This document shows, piece after piece, positions 1 through 7,852 of a stretch of 64,000 nucleotides of DNA. The stretch spans positions 744,001 to 808,000 of the forward strand of contig CAWBFD010000002.1 in assembly GCA_963788115.1 (NCBI GenBank). Reading direction: 5' to 3'. Position 1 is the stretch's first letter. Each line of letters begins with the position of its first letter. The position numbers and the translations under genes are program-made. The DNA comes from CAWBFD01 sp963788115 (GTDB lineage: Bacteria; Actinomycetota; Thermoleophilia; Solirubrobacterales; 70-9). Under the pieces are notes generated by a model. The model saw only the letters and a program-made list of their open reading frames with translations. It did no database searches and was not told where the DNA came from.

Positions 1-2994
1 GCGTCGGCGACGGTGGCGGCATCGAGCGCGCCCTGGCGCTCCGACAGTGCGATCACCCCGGCGACGACGGCGGCGGCGAGCAACACGCCGACCCCGGCGA
101 GCAGCGTACGCAGGCGGCGGTTGGTCCGACGCTGGCGCTCGGCCTCGCGCTCGCTCGCGGCGCGGCTCTCGTCGAGGAAGCCGCGCTCCAGCTCGTTGAG
201 CTGTTGATCGTTGGTCGCTGCCCAATCGAGCGCCGAGGCGAGCCTTGCGCCGCGGTAGAGCTCGGCGGGATCGCGCCCCGAGCCCTCCCACTCCGAGGCG
301 GCATGGATCAGGTGCTGGTGAAGCCGGCGGCCCTCGGCGTCGTCGGCGAGCCAGGCGCGCAACCGCGGCCACTCGCGAAGCAGCGCCTCGTGGGCGACCT
401 CGACCGTGCCCTCGTCCACGGTCACGAGCCGGCTCTCGGTCAGGACCGCGAGCGCGGCGGCCGCCTCCTCGTCGCGCTCGACCTCGAGCTCGGAGAGCGG
501 GACCCGCCTTCTGCACCGGCGCCGGCTCCTCGGCGTCGACGAGGCGCAGCAGGATCGCCCGGGCGCGCTCGCGCTGGCGCTCGCTCAGGCGCCGGTAGGC
601 GCGCTCGGCGAGGCGCGCGACCGCCCCGTTGACGCCGCCGCTCGCCGCGTAGCTCGCCTCGCGCAGGGTGCGACCGCTGCGCTCCTCCCACAGCTCCACC
701 AGGGTGGTCGAGAGCAGTGGCAGCCCGCCGGGCTCCTCGGCGACGTCGCCGACGAGCGTCGAAATCAGCTGCGGCTCGACCCGCAGCCCTGCCCGCTTCG
801 CGGGGAGCTCGATCGCGCGGCGCAGCTCGTCGCGTCGCATCCGCCCGACGAACATCGTGTTGGCGCTCATCTGCTCGGAAAGCCCTGGGTACTCGGCGCA
901 GCGGCCGGAATAGTCACCCCGAATACCAAGTACCACTACCACCCGCCGATTCGCGTCTTCGGGGAGGGCCGCGAGCGCGTCGGCGAAGTCGGCGCGCTCT
1001 GCCTCGTCGCGGCAGGCGGTGAAGATCTCCTCGAGCTGATCGACGACGAGGACCAACCGCTCGTCCGGTCCGAGCGAGTCCAGCGATGTGGCGAGCGGGT
1101 CGTCGCCGTCCGGTTCGGCCTCGCCTGAGGCGACGCGGGCAAGGGCGCGCCCCAGCTCCGCGAGCGGGTGCTCGCCCGGCCTCATCACCACCTGGCGCCA
1201 GCGCTCCGAGCCCGGAAGCACCCCGTCGGCCAGCGCTGGCAGAAGGCCGGCACGGAGCACCGAGGACTTGCCGCTCCCTGACGACCCCACCACCGCGATC
1301 AGGGTGGAGCCGACCAGGCGCGCTACGAGGTCGGCGACGAGCCGCTCGCGGCCGAAGAAGTACTCGGCGTGGGCTGCATCGAACGAAGCGAGCCCGCGGA
1401 ATGGGCATACCTCGGGTTCCGAGGGATCCGGCGGCTCAGCCACCACGTAGAGGCTGGTTCGCTCGCGGGCGACCTGCAGTTCCTCGACGCTTCCCGCCAC
1501 CTCGGTTTCGGCCGCCCGCAGGCCGCCGCGCTCGGTGGCCGTTCTTACCGCGGTCGCCTCGAGCCGCTGCGCGGCCTGCGCCTGCGCCCAGCCACTCGCC
1601 GCCCAGTGCACCCGCAGCGGCACCCCCTCGCTCTCGGCCATCAGCGTCTCGAGCGGCATCGCCACCCCCTCGACCGGCGCGTAGAGCTCGGCGATCTCGG
1701 CGGCGGCCTCGACCCGCAGCGGGCGGAGGAGAAGCCTCTGGGCCGCGTCTGCGAACGCCGGCGGGCCCTCGTCGTCTCGGTGCAGCACGAGCACGAGAAC
1801 GGGCGATTCGCGGGGTTTGGCCGCGAGCGCGGCCGCGGCCTCGAGCACGGCGGGCGAGGCGTCGTCGGCGTCGTCGAACACGAGCAGGGTCGGGAGCTCG
1901 CTGTCCTTGGCGCCACGCATCGCGTCGAGCGCGGCGTCGGGGGCGCCCGAGCCAGCGGCGTAGAGCACCGTCGCCTCGGGTTTGACCGCGGCGGCGAGCG
2001 CGGCGGCGAGCCGGGTCTTACCGATCCCCGGAGAACCGGAGACGAGCGCCACCCGGGTCCGACCCTCCTCGGCCTCGGCCCAGCGCTTTCGCAGCCACCG
2101 CAGCTCGCGGTCTCTACCGGCGAGAAGCGGCGATCCGCCCTCGAGCTGGCGCGGGAGCTCGGGCGCCGGGCGGGCGTCGAGGGCGGGATCGTGGGCGAGG
2201 ATCTGCTCCTGGAGGCGGCGCAGCTCGGACCCGGGCTCGACCCCGATCTCAGCGGCCAGGGTGCGGTGGGCGGCGCGGTAGGCCTCGACGGCCTCGGACT
2301 GGCGCCCGGCGCGGTAAAGCGCGAGCATGCGCTGGGCGTGAAAGCGCTCGTGGGCGCGGTGCTCTCCGATCAGCGTCTCGAGCCGACCGATCGCGTCGTC
2401 GTGGCGTCCCGCCGCGAGCTGGGCGTCGATCGCGAGCTCGAGCGCGCGCAGGTGAAGCTCCTCGAGGCGGCGGATCTCGGCGCCCGCGAACGGCTCTGAG
2501 GCGACGTCGGCGAGCGGGGCGCCAGCCCACAGCTCGAGCGCGCCCTGTGCCGACCCGCCGACGATCCCCCGGTCGGCCTCGCTCCGCGCCCGCTCGACGA
2601 GGTGCTCGAAGCGTGCCGCATCCACCGCGTCGTCGGGCAGCTTCAGCTCGTAGCCCCGACCGCGGGTGACGATCCGCGCCGCGGAGTCGTCGGAGGCCAA
2701 TCCCTTGCGCAGCTGCGAGACGTAGGACTGGACGTTCTTGGCGGCGCTCTGCGGCGGGCGATCACCCCACAGGCCGTCGATCAGCTTGTCGGTGGCGACC
2801 GTTCGGTTGGCGCGCAGCGCGAGCATCGCCAGCACCGCTCGCTGCTTGCGTCGCCTGAGTGGGAGCGAGCGGCCGTCGACCATCGCATCGACGCGGCCGA
2901 GCACGCGAATCTCTATAGGTCGCTGCCGCGTTTGTGGATGTAGCGCAGCCTGCGCCCGTAGACGTCTCGGTTGTCGCCGCGGGGATCGCGTCAC
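1..2994 (-). CDS. SARP-type regulator with BTAD, AAA and nSTAND1 NTPase domains (3' end off window, frameshifted)
   Basis: Probable cytoplasmic or membrane-anchored transcription regulator. From the GTG at 2994 the product reads: a Trans_reg_C winged helix (about residues 27-115, starting IEIRVLGRVD, with WGDRPPQSAAKNVQSYVSQL), a BTAD helical domain (about 125-268), an AAA_16-type P-loop (GSPGIGKT near residue 320), then an nSTAND1-type domain (FRGLASFDAAHAEYFFGRE near 530, second P-loop GSSGSGKSS near 570) and one transmembrane helix close to the left edge (LLAAAVVAGVIAL). In known proteins of this architecture WD40 repeats follow; these would lie outside the window. The reading frame shifts at the CCC run 503-505: removing one base restores the family sequence, and the restored frame stays open to position 1. 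The GTG start overlaps the TGA of the preceding 29-residue gene (GTGA), suggesting translational coupling. Confidence 0.85.
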   Translation of the reverse strand, partial: MTRSPRRQPRRLRAQAALHPQTRQRPIEIRVLGRVDAMVDGRSLPLRRRKQRAVLAMLALRANRTVATDKLIDGLWGDRPPQSAAKNVQSYVSQLRKGLASDDSAARIVTRGRGYELKLPDDAVDAARFEHLVERARSEADRGIVGGSAQGALELWAGAPLADVASEPFAGAEIRRLEELHLRALELAIDAQLAAGRHDDAIGRLETLIGEHRAHERFHAQRMLALYRAGRQSEAVEAYRAAHRTLAAEIGVEPGSELRRLQEQILAHDPALDARPAPELPRQLEGGSPLLAGRDRELRWLRKRWAEAEEGRTRVALVSGSPGIGKTRLAAALAAAVKPEATVLYAAGSGAPDAALDAMRGAKDSELPTLLVFDDADDASPAVLEAAAALAAKPRESPVLVLVLHRDDEGPPAFADAAQRLLLRPLRVEAAAEIAELYAPVEGVAMPLETLMAESEGVPLRVHWAASGWAQAQAAQRLEATAVRTATERGGLRAAETEVAGSVEELQVARERTSLYVVAEPPDPSEPEVCPFRGLASFDAAHAEYFFGRERLVADLVARLVGSTLIAVVGSSGSGKSSVLRAGLLPALADGVLPGSERWRQVVMRPGEHPLAELGRALARVASGEAEPDGDDPLATSLDSLGPDERLVLVVDQLEEIFTACRDEAERADFADALAALPEDANRRVVVVLGIRGDYSGRCAEYPGLSEQMSANTMFVGRMRRDELRRAIELPAKRAGLRVEPQLISTLVGDVAEEPGGLPLLSTTLVELWEERSGRTLREASYAASGGVNGAVARLAERAYRRLSERQRERARAILLRLVDAEEPAPVQKAGPALRARGRARRGGGRRARGPDREPARDRGRGHGRGRPRGAASRVAAVARLARRRRRGPPASPAPDPCRLGVGGLGARSRRALPRRKARLGARLGSDQRSTAQRAGARLPRREPRRERARGRAPASDQPPPAYAARRGRRVARRRRRRRGDRTVGAPGRARCRHRRRR

Positions 2995-3080
2995 AACCTG
3001 AAGCGGTCGCCTGGTTTGAGCCGCCGCTGAAGGAAGCGCTCAATGGCATGGCGGGTGAGTCGGATGCTCGGCTTCGCCAT
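2991..3080 (-). CDS. very small protein (29 aa), DUF4258-like N-terminus, possibly truncated
   Basis: Short frame starting at an ATG that overlaps the TGA of the gene before it (TGATG) and ending in a TGA that overlaps the GTG of the SARP gene (GTGA). The product contains TRHAIERFLQRR, which resembles the opening helix of DUF4258-type proteins, but at 29 residues the rest of such a domain is missing. It could be a remnant, a leader needed only for coupling, or a real micro-protein. The start-stop overlaps on both sides are the main support. Confidence 0.4.
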   Translation of the reverse strand: MAKPSIRLTRHAIERFLQRRLKPGDRFRL

Positions 3081-3232
3081 CAGCCTGCCTCCACCTTGGA
3101 CTCGCTCGCGGGCTTGTCCGGACCGTCCACGACGTGGTCGATCCGCGCGGCGTCGGCCTGCGCCGCTGGGACGGCGAGGCCCGCTGCGGCTAGCGCTGCC
3201 ACGCAGATGGCCAGCTTCCAGCCTCGAAGCAC
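3080..3232 (-). CDS. small secreted protein (50 aa)
   Basis: Starts at a GTG directly abutting the TGA of the 99-aa gene upstream. The N-terminus (positive RGWK, then a run of about 18 Ala/Leu/Val/Gly residues ending PAAQADA) is a good Sec signal peptide with an AxA-type cleavage site. Only about 22 residues, acidic and lysine-containing (HVVDGPDKPASESKVEAG), would remain after cleavage. No family recognised. It is the middle member of a coupled chain of small genes leading into the SARP regulator, so a role in sensing or signalling for that regulator is possible but only inferred from position. Confidence 0.5.
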   Translation of the reverse strand: MLRGWKLAICVAALAAAGLAVPAAQADAARIDHVVDGPDKPASESKVEAG

Positions 3233-3532
3233 TCAAGTGACCTCCCAGCCCTTGCGCCTGAGCTGGGCCCTGATGCCCCGCCACAGCTCCTGCTCGTTGT
3301 CGTGAGGCCCGCGCAGGGCGATCAGGTCGCCCTGGGATAGGTCGAGGACGATGTTCATCCAGCCGAGGCCCCGAGCCCACACCCTGATCTGCAGAGCCCA
3401 GGCGTAGCCGCCGCCGCCGTCGTTCTCGATGATCTCCGCGGCGCTGACCTGCAGGTCGCGCTCCTCGCTTCGCAGTCGGCTCGTGCGCCGAGCGCCTTCC
3501 TCGGGTCCGCGCAGCAACGTGCGCTTGATCAC
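3233..3532 (-). CDS. hypothetical protein (99 aa)
   Basis: GTG start preceded by a strong purine-rich ribosome binding site (GAGGGGG about 10 nt upstream). The product is a compact, mixed-charge soluble protein with aromatic residues (YAWALQIRVWARGLGWMN) and no signal peptide or membrane segment. I do not recognise a family. Its stop abuts the start of a 50-aa secreted protein, and the cluster continues by start-stop overlaps into the SARP regulator, so the four genes probably form one transcript. Confidence 0.6.
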   Translation of the reverse strand: MIKRTLLRGPEEGARRTSRLRSEERDLQVSAAEIIENDGGGGYAWALQIRVWARGLGWMNIVLDLSQGDLIALRGPHDNEQELWRGIRAQLRRKGWEVT

Positions 3533-3558
3533 GCTCAGGTGTCCCCCTCGTTTGGACT

Positions 3559-3580
3559 GGAGCCCCCTCGCCGGGGCTCC
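3559..3580. other. hairpin upstream of the small-gene/SARP cluster
   Basis: Perfect 8 bp inverted repeat GGAGCCCC / GGGGCTCC separated by CTCGCC, about 27 bp upstream of the GTG at 3532. It could be a leader stem-loop, an operator or a terminator for transcription entering from either side. No T-run follows it on either strand. Confidence 0.35.
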
Positions 3581-3828
3581 GGTTAGCTGTTCTCGCTTAT
3601 CGGCACGAGAGCGGTCGGACTTGAGCCCGCGACGGGTTAGAGCGCAGTGGTCCCTGCGTGTAATCCGACATCCGCGTCCTCTACGCTGGCATCACCCCTT
3701 GACCCCTCGCCCTGGGTCCGGGATTTGCGAGACCCGCCCTCCCACCGAGTCTTGCCACTTCTCAGGACGGTGAGCGCTGCGACGTTTGTGCCACTAGCGT
3801 GCCAGGGCCCGCCTTCTGCATGCGCGTG

Positions 3829-3861
3829 GCCCCTGCTGCGATCTACGTGATTTGCAGGGGC
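3829..3861 (-). terminator. possible original terminator of tRNA-Asp, left behind by island insertion
   Basis: Inverted repeat GCCCCTGC / GCAGGGGC with a 17 nt loop, lying immediately downstream (on the minus strand) of the tRNA-Asp relic at 3869-3916. If the island inserted into the 3' end of tRNA-Asp, this would be where the pre-insertion tRNA transcript ended. The assignment is inference; only the inverted repeat is seen. Confidence 0.3.
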
Positions 3862-3868
3862 TTTGAGT

Positions 3869-3916
<48 letters not shown>

Positions 3917-4039
3917 CGTAGAGCGCCCCGACGACCGACGACGAGAGACGCCGCAGGGCGCGTTATCCCGCATGGCTACTGGGATTCCGGCGCGCTGGAC
4001 CGCACAGGCAAGCGGAGTCCGTAAACGCCGAAGCGCCGG

Positions 4040-4063
4040 CGTAGTGGCGTTGTAGTGGCGTCG
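4040..4063. repeat. left arm-like repeat of the island
   Basis: 24 bases identical to 14078-14101, made of two tandem units GTAGTGGCGTT and GTAGTGGCGTC. It lies 123 bp inside the left copy of the attachment core; its partner lies 64 bp inside the right copy. The pattern fits arm-type integrase binding sites, but that role is inferred. Confidence 0.55.
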
Positions 4064-4120
4064 GGCGCGCCCGCGCCGCGGGCGGTGTGCCGGCCCGATT
4101 GCGCAGCCGACCAGGTCGTC

Positions 4121-4528
4121 TCAGCGATCAGCCTCGATCGAAAAGAGGTTCCCGTCGGGATCCTTGAACCAGGCGACCTTGCCGCCGCCGGCACGGGCTG
4201 AGATCCCCTTCTCGTCGGTGCCGTAGTCGAAGCCGCTCTCGAGCTCACCCTCGTATTGCTCGAAGGTCACGCCGTTCGCGGTCAGCTCATCCACCACCCG
4301 CTCGATGTCGTCGACGTACCAGGCCGCCAGGGTTGCGGTCGACCGGCCGGCGTGGTCCGGGGACGGATAGACGACAAGCGACTCGACGCCGCCTGACGCG
4401 TACACCTTGCTTCCGTCAGCGTCGGTCCGTTCCGCCACGAGACCGAGCTTCCCCTCGTAGAACTCCTCCGCCCGCGTCATGTCGGCGACCGCGATGAACG
4501 CATTCAGCTTGTAGCTGTTCAAGCCCAT
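4121..4528 (-). CDS. VOC (glyoxalase/bleomycin-resistance fold) protein
   Basis: 135 aa, the normal length of a single-module VOC protein. It shows the expected beta-alpha-beta-beta-beta pattern: FIAVADMTRAEEFYEGKLGL at the N-terminus and the C-terminal signature VAWFKDPDGNLFSIE. The start ATG has a near-perfect ribosome binding site (GAGGAGG) 5-6 nt upstream. Substrate unknown; members of this fold include lactoylglutathione lyases, ring-cleavage dioxygenases and resistance proteins. It is the first gene inside the island, and a second VOC gene lies at 5242-5727. Confidence 0.85.
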   Translation of the reverse strand: MGLNSYKLNAFIAVADMTRAEEFYEGKLGLVAERTDADGSKVYASGGVESLVVYPSPDHAGRSTATLAAWYVDDIERVVDELTANGVTFEQYEGELESGFDYGTDEKGISARAGGGKVAWFKDPDGNLFSIEADR

Positions 4529-4774
4529 CGATCCTCCTCAATCGGAGCCCGCACCATTCCATACCCGGCGAAGCCGAATGCTGCACTTTGGACGAATAGC
4601 GGCACTTTCTTTAGGGCTGCCATCCCGGTCACCGTTGCTCCGCGACCCCAATGGGATCAGCCGGGGGCCGGTTAAGAGCGGGCCCCGCTGCCTGGCATAG
4701 ACTCGCCCGGCCCAATAACCGACCCCGCGCCGAGCGACCGGCCGGGGCCACGACACCGGAGGCCAAGGGCTCCG

Positions 4775-5146
4775 ATGCAGGATCAAGCTAGCCGGCTTTC
4801 CAGCCCCAGGCTGAGACGGCAGATCCCGGGCCTGCTTGCGGCGAGTGCGGTGCTTCTCGGGGCCTGCGGCGGCGATGACGATCCCCCGTCCGGGTACTAC
4901 GGGCCTGCGACCGAGACCGAGGAGGAGTCCACAGGCGGCTACACCGGCGTACTTGCGAACACCTACGAAGCGGCGCGGTCGACCTGCGCCGACTCCGGGG
5001 TTAGTGAGACGGCGAGGCAACTTGGGCTGCCTCCCTCATCGGACCCGCTCACCGTCGCCGAGGAGTACGGCACTCAGCTCTCCACCGGCGAGCACATCCA
5101 AGCGAGCGCCGACGGCTGCCTCGCCGGTCTGGAAGGGAGCCCCTGA
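4775..5146 (+). CDS. small lipoprotein
   Basis: 123 aa with a typical lipoprotein signal: basic N-terminus, hydrophobic GLLAASAVLLGAC with the lipobox LGAC, then an acidic Gly/Asp stretch. The mature part carries Cys in STCADSG and DGCLAG, possibly forming one disulphide. It would be acylated by the Lgt encoded at 33102-33881. No domain recognised; it might be involved in surface or stress roles, but nothing in the sequence specifies one. Confidence 0.7.
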   Translation: MQDQASRLSSPRLRRQIPGLLAASAVLLGACGGDDDPPSGYYGPATETEEESTGGYTGVLANTYEAARSTCADSGVSETARQLGLPPSSDPLTVAEEYGTQLSTGEHIQASADGCLAGLEGSP

Positions 5147-5179
5147 TTTGAGGCGATCAGCCTGGGAGCGGAGGCGAGA

Positions 5180-5239
5180 TCATGCGTCGTGGTGTTCGGT
5201 CGTCTCGTGCAGCAGGTCTGCGAGTTCCGCAACGTCCAT
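5180..5239 (-). pseudogene. truncated small-gene remnant (19 aa) behind VOC gene
   Basis: An ATG frame MDVAELADLLHETTEHHDA stops after 19 codons, right after the VOC gene at 5242-5727. From memory, longer actinobacterial proteins with a similar opening (ELADLLHET..HH followed by a tryptophan-rich segment) sit beside VOC genes, so this looks like the start of such a gene cut short. That family link is recollection, not a search result. Confidence 0.35.
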
Positions 5240-5241
5240 CG

Positions 5242-5727
5242 TCAGCCCTCCCACACCCGGCCCGGGAGCCGCTCCGTGACCTCCTGCAGGAGGAACCCGT
5301 TGCCATCCGGATCGCTGAACGTCGCATAGCTGTTGTAGGAGGTGCGCTCCGGGTCCAGGCCCGGCTCGAAACCGGATTCGCCGCGATGGAAGGGCTCGCT
5401 GACGTCGACGCCGCGGCTGAGGAGGTCCTCACGTGCCGCCTCGATGTCGGAGACGACGAGCTCCAAGCGCTCGACGGAGCCGGGTTCGCCTTTGATGAAA
5501 CCCTGCCCGAATGCGATCGAGCACTCCGAGTGAGTGGGCGTGAACTGGACGACCCGGACCTCGCCGAGCTCGAAGTCGGCATCGAGGCGCCATCCGAGGC
5601 TTTGGTAGAAGCTCTTCGCCCGATCGACGTCCGAAACCGGAATCGGTACGACCTCGAGCTTCATGTCTATCGTGCCGACCTCCGGAGTCGCCGCCGAGGC
5701 TCCGGGGCTCACTTCACTGCTGCTCAT
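5242..5727 (-). CDS. VOC (glyoxalase-fold) protein
   Basis: 161 aa from the ATG at 5727, which has GGAGG 7 nt upstream; a longer frame upstream looks non-coding. It has an N-terminal linker (MSSSEVSPGASAATPEV), then a VOC module: LEVVPIPVSDVDRAKSFYQS, an acidic mid-section with VERLELVVSDIEAARED, and the end motif YATFSDPDGNGFLLQEV. Similar proteins are annotated as glyoxalases. Encoded in the island on the same strand as the VOC gene at 4121-4528, but the two share little outside the fold signatures. Confidence 0.85.
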   Translation of the reverse strand: MSSSEVSPGASAATPEVGTIDMKLEVVPIPVSDVDRAKSFYQSLGWRLDADFELGEVRVVQFTPTHSECSIAFGQGFIKGEPGSVERLELVVSDIEAAREDLLSRGVDVSEPFHRGESGFEPGLDPERTSYNSYATFSDPDGNGFLLQEVTERLPGRVWEG

Positions 5728-5965
5728 TGTCGACCTCCGTTGGTTGCTTGCGGATTCGCCGGGAACAGGCGGCGCCGAGCTCCGCGAGGGCGCCTCCTCT
5801 TTGAGTTGAGCTGTCGACAGGGGTGTGCTCCCGACAGTGGCGAGCAGACCCGATCGTCGCCAGGGCAAAACTCAGCGTTCGCGCTCGTGCCATCTGGCGA
5901 CCCTACACCGGGCAGGTGGGTTGTCCCAATCCCCCGGCCACGGGGCCACTGACACCCCTGTCCGG

Positions 5966-6262
5966 CTAGCCGGAACCGCCTGGCAAGCCGGGTGTTTTTG
6001 GAAGCTCGCTCCGGGACACAGGCCCAACGGTCTCTTCTCGAGCCGGCTCGACCGTGAACCCGTCGCCCACGGCTGCCCTGACGCGCTCGCGAGCGAGTTC
6101 GGCGCTCTCGGCAGATAGGCGCGCCGCCATCAATCGCAGGGACGCACGCTGCGCGGGATCGCGATCGCCGGCGAACCGGCCGACTGACTCGATCCCGGCC
6201 TTCGCCAGGAGTCCGGCGGCGCGATCGGGATCGCCCGTGATCGGCACGAGGAAATACGGCAT
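5966..6262 (-). CDS. hypothetical protein (98 aa)
   Basis: Frame from an ATG at 6262 giving MPYFLVPITGDPDRAAGLL, then a helix-rich, Arg/Ala/Glu-rich body. The same frame is open further upstream into the dispersed repeat at 6371-6450, but that part reads like non-coding sequence. No domain recognised and only a weak ribosome binding site. It might be a real small soluble protein of the island. Confidence 0.4.
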   Translation of the reverse strand: MPYFLVPITGDPDRAAGLLAKAGIESVGRFAGDRDPAQRASLRLMAARLSAESAELARERVRAAVGDGFTVEPAREETVGPVSRSELPKTPGLPGGSG

Positions 6263-6370
6263 GGCAGGAAAATGACCGTGAGACGAAGAGCCGCGCCTCA
6301 AGCGCCGGATCAGCATCCGGCGCCGTAAGCGTCGCCGCCCGACGTCGAGCTCCAGCGTGCCTATGACGCC

Positions 6371-6450
6371 GAGCGCGAGAGGGATACCTGCAATCGGGTA
6401 ATTGACCCGCGACGCCGCCGACAAGAATCCGGCGGGCGCGTTGTAACTAA
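6371..6450 (+). repeat. dispersed island repeat R, copy 1
   Basis: Shares with 9637-9745 and, inverted, with 10965-11066 the core GAGGGATACCTGCA, then an imperfect CCTG..CAGG palindrome, GGTAATTGAC, and the block GGCGGGCGCGTTG. This copy is the most diverged and is not followed by an intact gene on its strand. Confidence 0.65.
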
Positions 6451-6497
6451 AGAGCACGGCCGCCTCCCCTGCAAGTACCCCCGGCGGCCGTGCTCTT
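6450..6497. terminator. strong hairpin, possible bidirectional terminator
   Basis: Perfect 15 bp stem AAGAGCACGGCCGCC / GGCGGCCGTGCTCTT around an 18 nt loop. It has A's before and T's after the stem, as expected of an intrinsic terminator working in either direction. It directly follows repeat copy R1. Confidence 0.5.
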
Positions 6498-6670
6498 CGG
6501 CCGTCGGCCGAGGTCATTCACCCGTGCCCGAAGCTGGCGAGGCCGGCACGGAAGCCAGCCTGATCAGGAGCGACTTCAGGATAGTCGTCCACAGCAGGCG
6601 TCATAGCAACTGGCCGGCACCGCCGCTGTGCATGGAAACCAGCACTCGTCGCGAGATACCCGCGTGGGCG

Positions 6671-6709
6671 ATGTCGGTGGAGAACGTCGAGCTTGTGCGC
6701 GGAGGCTAG
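6671..6709 (+). pseudogene. SnoaL-like gene start fragment
   Basis: GATGTCGGTGGAGAACGTC encodes MSVENVELVRGG before a TAG. This is the N-terminal signature of the SnoaL-like genes at 7853 and 11771 (MSQENVELVRR and MSQENVEVVRS), also preceded by a GGGCG stretch. Nothing SnoaL-like follows, so this is a remnant left by deletion or partial duplication. Confidence 0.6.
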
Positions 6710-6813
6710 TCGCCTAGCCGGGGCTAGACGCCTGGCACTCTTCTTCCGTCGTCCCCGGCGCACGCGCCGCGCCGCTCATAATCTCACCGGGCGGGAAGTC
6801 CCGAGTGGTGAAC

Positions 6814-6972
6814 TCACGGGCCGTGTCGTCCCGGAATTGGATGTGATGCATCCGGCGAGGTCAAGATCGCCTCGCAGCTCGCGTGGTCGCCGTTGGGAGC
6901 CGCGAGGGCGGTAGCAGAGGCGGCGCAAATGCACACCACCGTCACCAGCATCACGATCAGCTTGCGCCTCAT
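6814..6972 (-). CDS. small secreted protein (52 aa), perhaps frameshifted
   Basis: ATG preceded by GGAGGGAGAGG. The product starts MRRKLIVMLVTVVC and runs into a clear Sec signal peptide ending ATALAAPNG, followed by DHASCEAIL. After about 45 codons a neighbouring frame continues with protein-like sequence (FRDDTAREFTTRDFPPGE), so a one-base change near 6845 may have cut a longer secreted protein short. No domain recognised. Confidence 0.45.
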   Translation of the reverse strand: MRRKLIVMLVTVVCICAASATALAAPNGDHASCEAILTSPDASHPIPGRHGP

Positions 6973-7266
6973 GTTCCCTCTCCCTCCAGTAGTTCGGACG
7001 ACTGAGCGAGCCTCCTCTTTGAGAACTGGCTTCCTCTCCCCTCTAAACGCGGGGAGCGCCCGATGTCAGGTAGTTCCCTGGCGGCGCGACGCGCATCTAC
7101 AGCGCTCGTCCAGGACAGGCGGCTCCACCCACGCCCGCGGATCGGCAGGGCGATCGCGGTCAGTCGCACCGAGCTCGACCAGCTACGGGATTAGCGGGTT
7201 TCGCGATGACCGTTTCGGGCAGACGGGGTACCAAGCGTGCGGATGCGAGTACGAAGGAGGTTAAGG

Positions 7267-7569
7267 ATGACCGAGGGAGCGGGGACCAAGTTCGCCGGAA
7301 AGGCCGTCGAGCTGCACGAGCCCGACCTGCACATCAACGAGCTGGACGAGCTCGACCTGCACATCAACGAGCTGGCGCTGATGCTTCACGACGCCCAGAG
7401 ACGGACGCAGGTGCTCGAAACGGCGCTGCGACAGATCGCGGAGCAGCCATCTGACGATCCGGGGGCGCTTCAACAGTTTGCCGCGACTGCGCTGGAGATG
7501 GCAAGTGAGCGCGGTCGGCAGTCTGATCGGGCTACTAACGGCGCTAACGCTCCCGTCGCCGGGCGGTGA
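7267..7569 (+). CDS. hypothetical island protein, module gene A copy 1
   Basis: The ATG at 7267 has an excellent ribosome binding site (AAGGAGGTTAAGG). The product is about 100 aa: MTEGAGTKFAGKA, an internal tandem repeat of DLHINEL (twice, at about residues 22-28 and 32-38), then a helical segment RTQVLETALRQIAEQPSDD. A second copy, on the opposite strand at 11080-11322, lacks the DLHINEL repeats. The last 23 or so residues run into the neighbouring convergent gene and are not conserved in the copy, so the original C-terminus may have been different. Function unknown. Confidence 0.55.
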   Translation: MTEGAGTKFAGKAVELHEPDLHINELDELDLHINELALMLHDAQRRTQVLETALRQIAEQPSDDPGALQQFAATALEMASERGRQSDRATNGANAPVAGR

Positions 7570-7729
7570 ACTCGTCGGCGTAGAGGTCGTCGAAGCCGGT
7601 CGGCTCCTCCTCGGGCTCGGCGTGGCGCCACTCCCAAAGGGTCCGGATCGCCGTCACCCTCGCCGACGCGTATGCGTTCTGGTCCAAGGCGATCTCCTCG
7701 AGGATCGCGATCATCTCCTCGTCGGTCAT
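7544..7729 (-). CDS. small protein (61 aa), terminase-small-subunit-like, module gene B copy 1
   Basis: Encodes MTDEEMIAILEEIALDQ followed by ASARVTAIRTLWEWR and an acidic tail. A paralogue with about 75 percent identity by eye lies at 11482-11667. The pattern of a short helix, a stretch ending in ASARV and a second helix recalls small phage terminase/DNA-packaging helix proteins, but the similarity is weak and from memory. It overlaps the 3' end of the convergent gene at 7267-7569 by 26 bp. The conserved coding pattern between copies supports it as real. Confidence 0.55.
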   Translation of the reverse strand: MTDEEMIAILEEIALDQNAYASARVTAIRTLWEWRHAEPEEEPTGFDDLYADEFTARRRER

Positions 7730-7852
7730 TTTTGGCAGCGCTGCCCCCGTTGTTTGAGGCGGTTTTTTTCACGCTGAGCTGCGCGGGGGTATCCAAGTGA
7801 AGCGCTCCGAGACTCGCGACCCTCCCCCCTGCGGCGAGATACTGGACGGGCG

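Larger units (their letters stand above)
6263..6813. other. gene-poor stretch with repeat copy, strong hairpin and gene remnant
   Basis: No intact gene. It contains repeat copy R1 (6371-6450), a 15 bp-stem hairpin (6450-6497) and a SnoaL-family start fragment (6671-6709). The rest shows nothing I can assign. Confidence 0.5.

Noticed and set aside
406..2499. Long plus-strand open frames opposite the SARP gene
   Set aside because: They share codon boundaries with the minus-strand gene and lack any recognisable domain; typical antisense openness in GC-rich DNA.
3600..3720. Possible second tRNA relic left of the island
   Set aside because: Some bases resemble a T arm, but no stems can be paired into tRNA shape.
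4538..5020. Minus-strand frame opposite the lipoprotein gene
   Set aside because: The plus-strand lipoprotein has a clear lipobox and normal composition; this is its shadow.
7328..7380. Tandem repeat in gene A as a possible CRISPR or regulatory array
   Set aside because: Only two units, in frame and coding for DLHINEL twice; no spacers.
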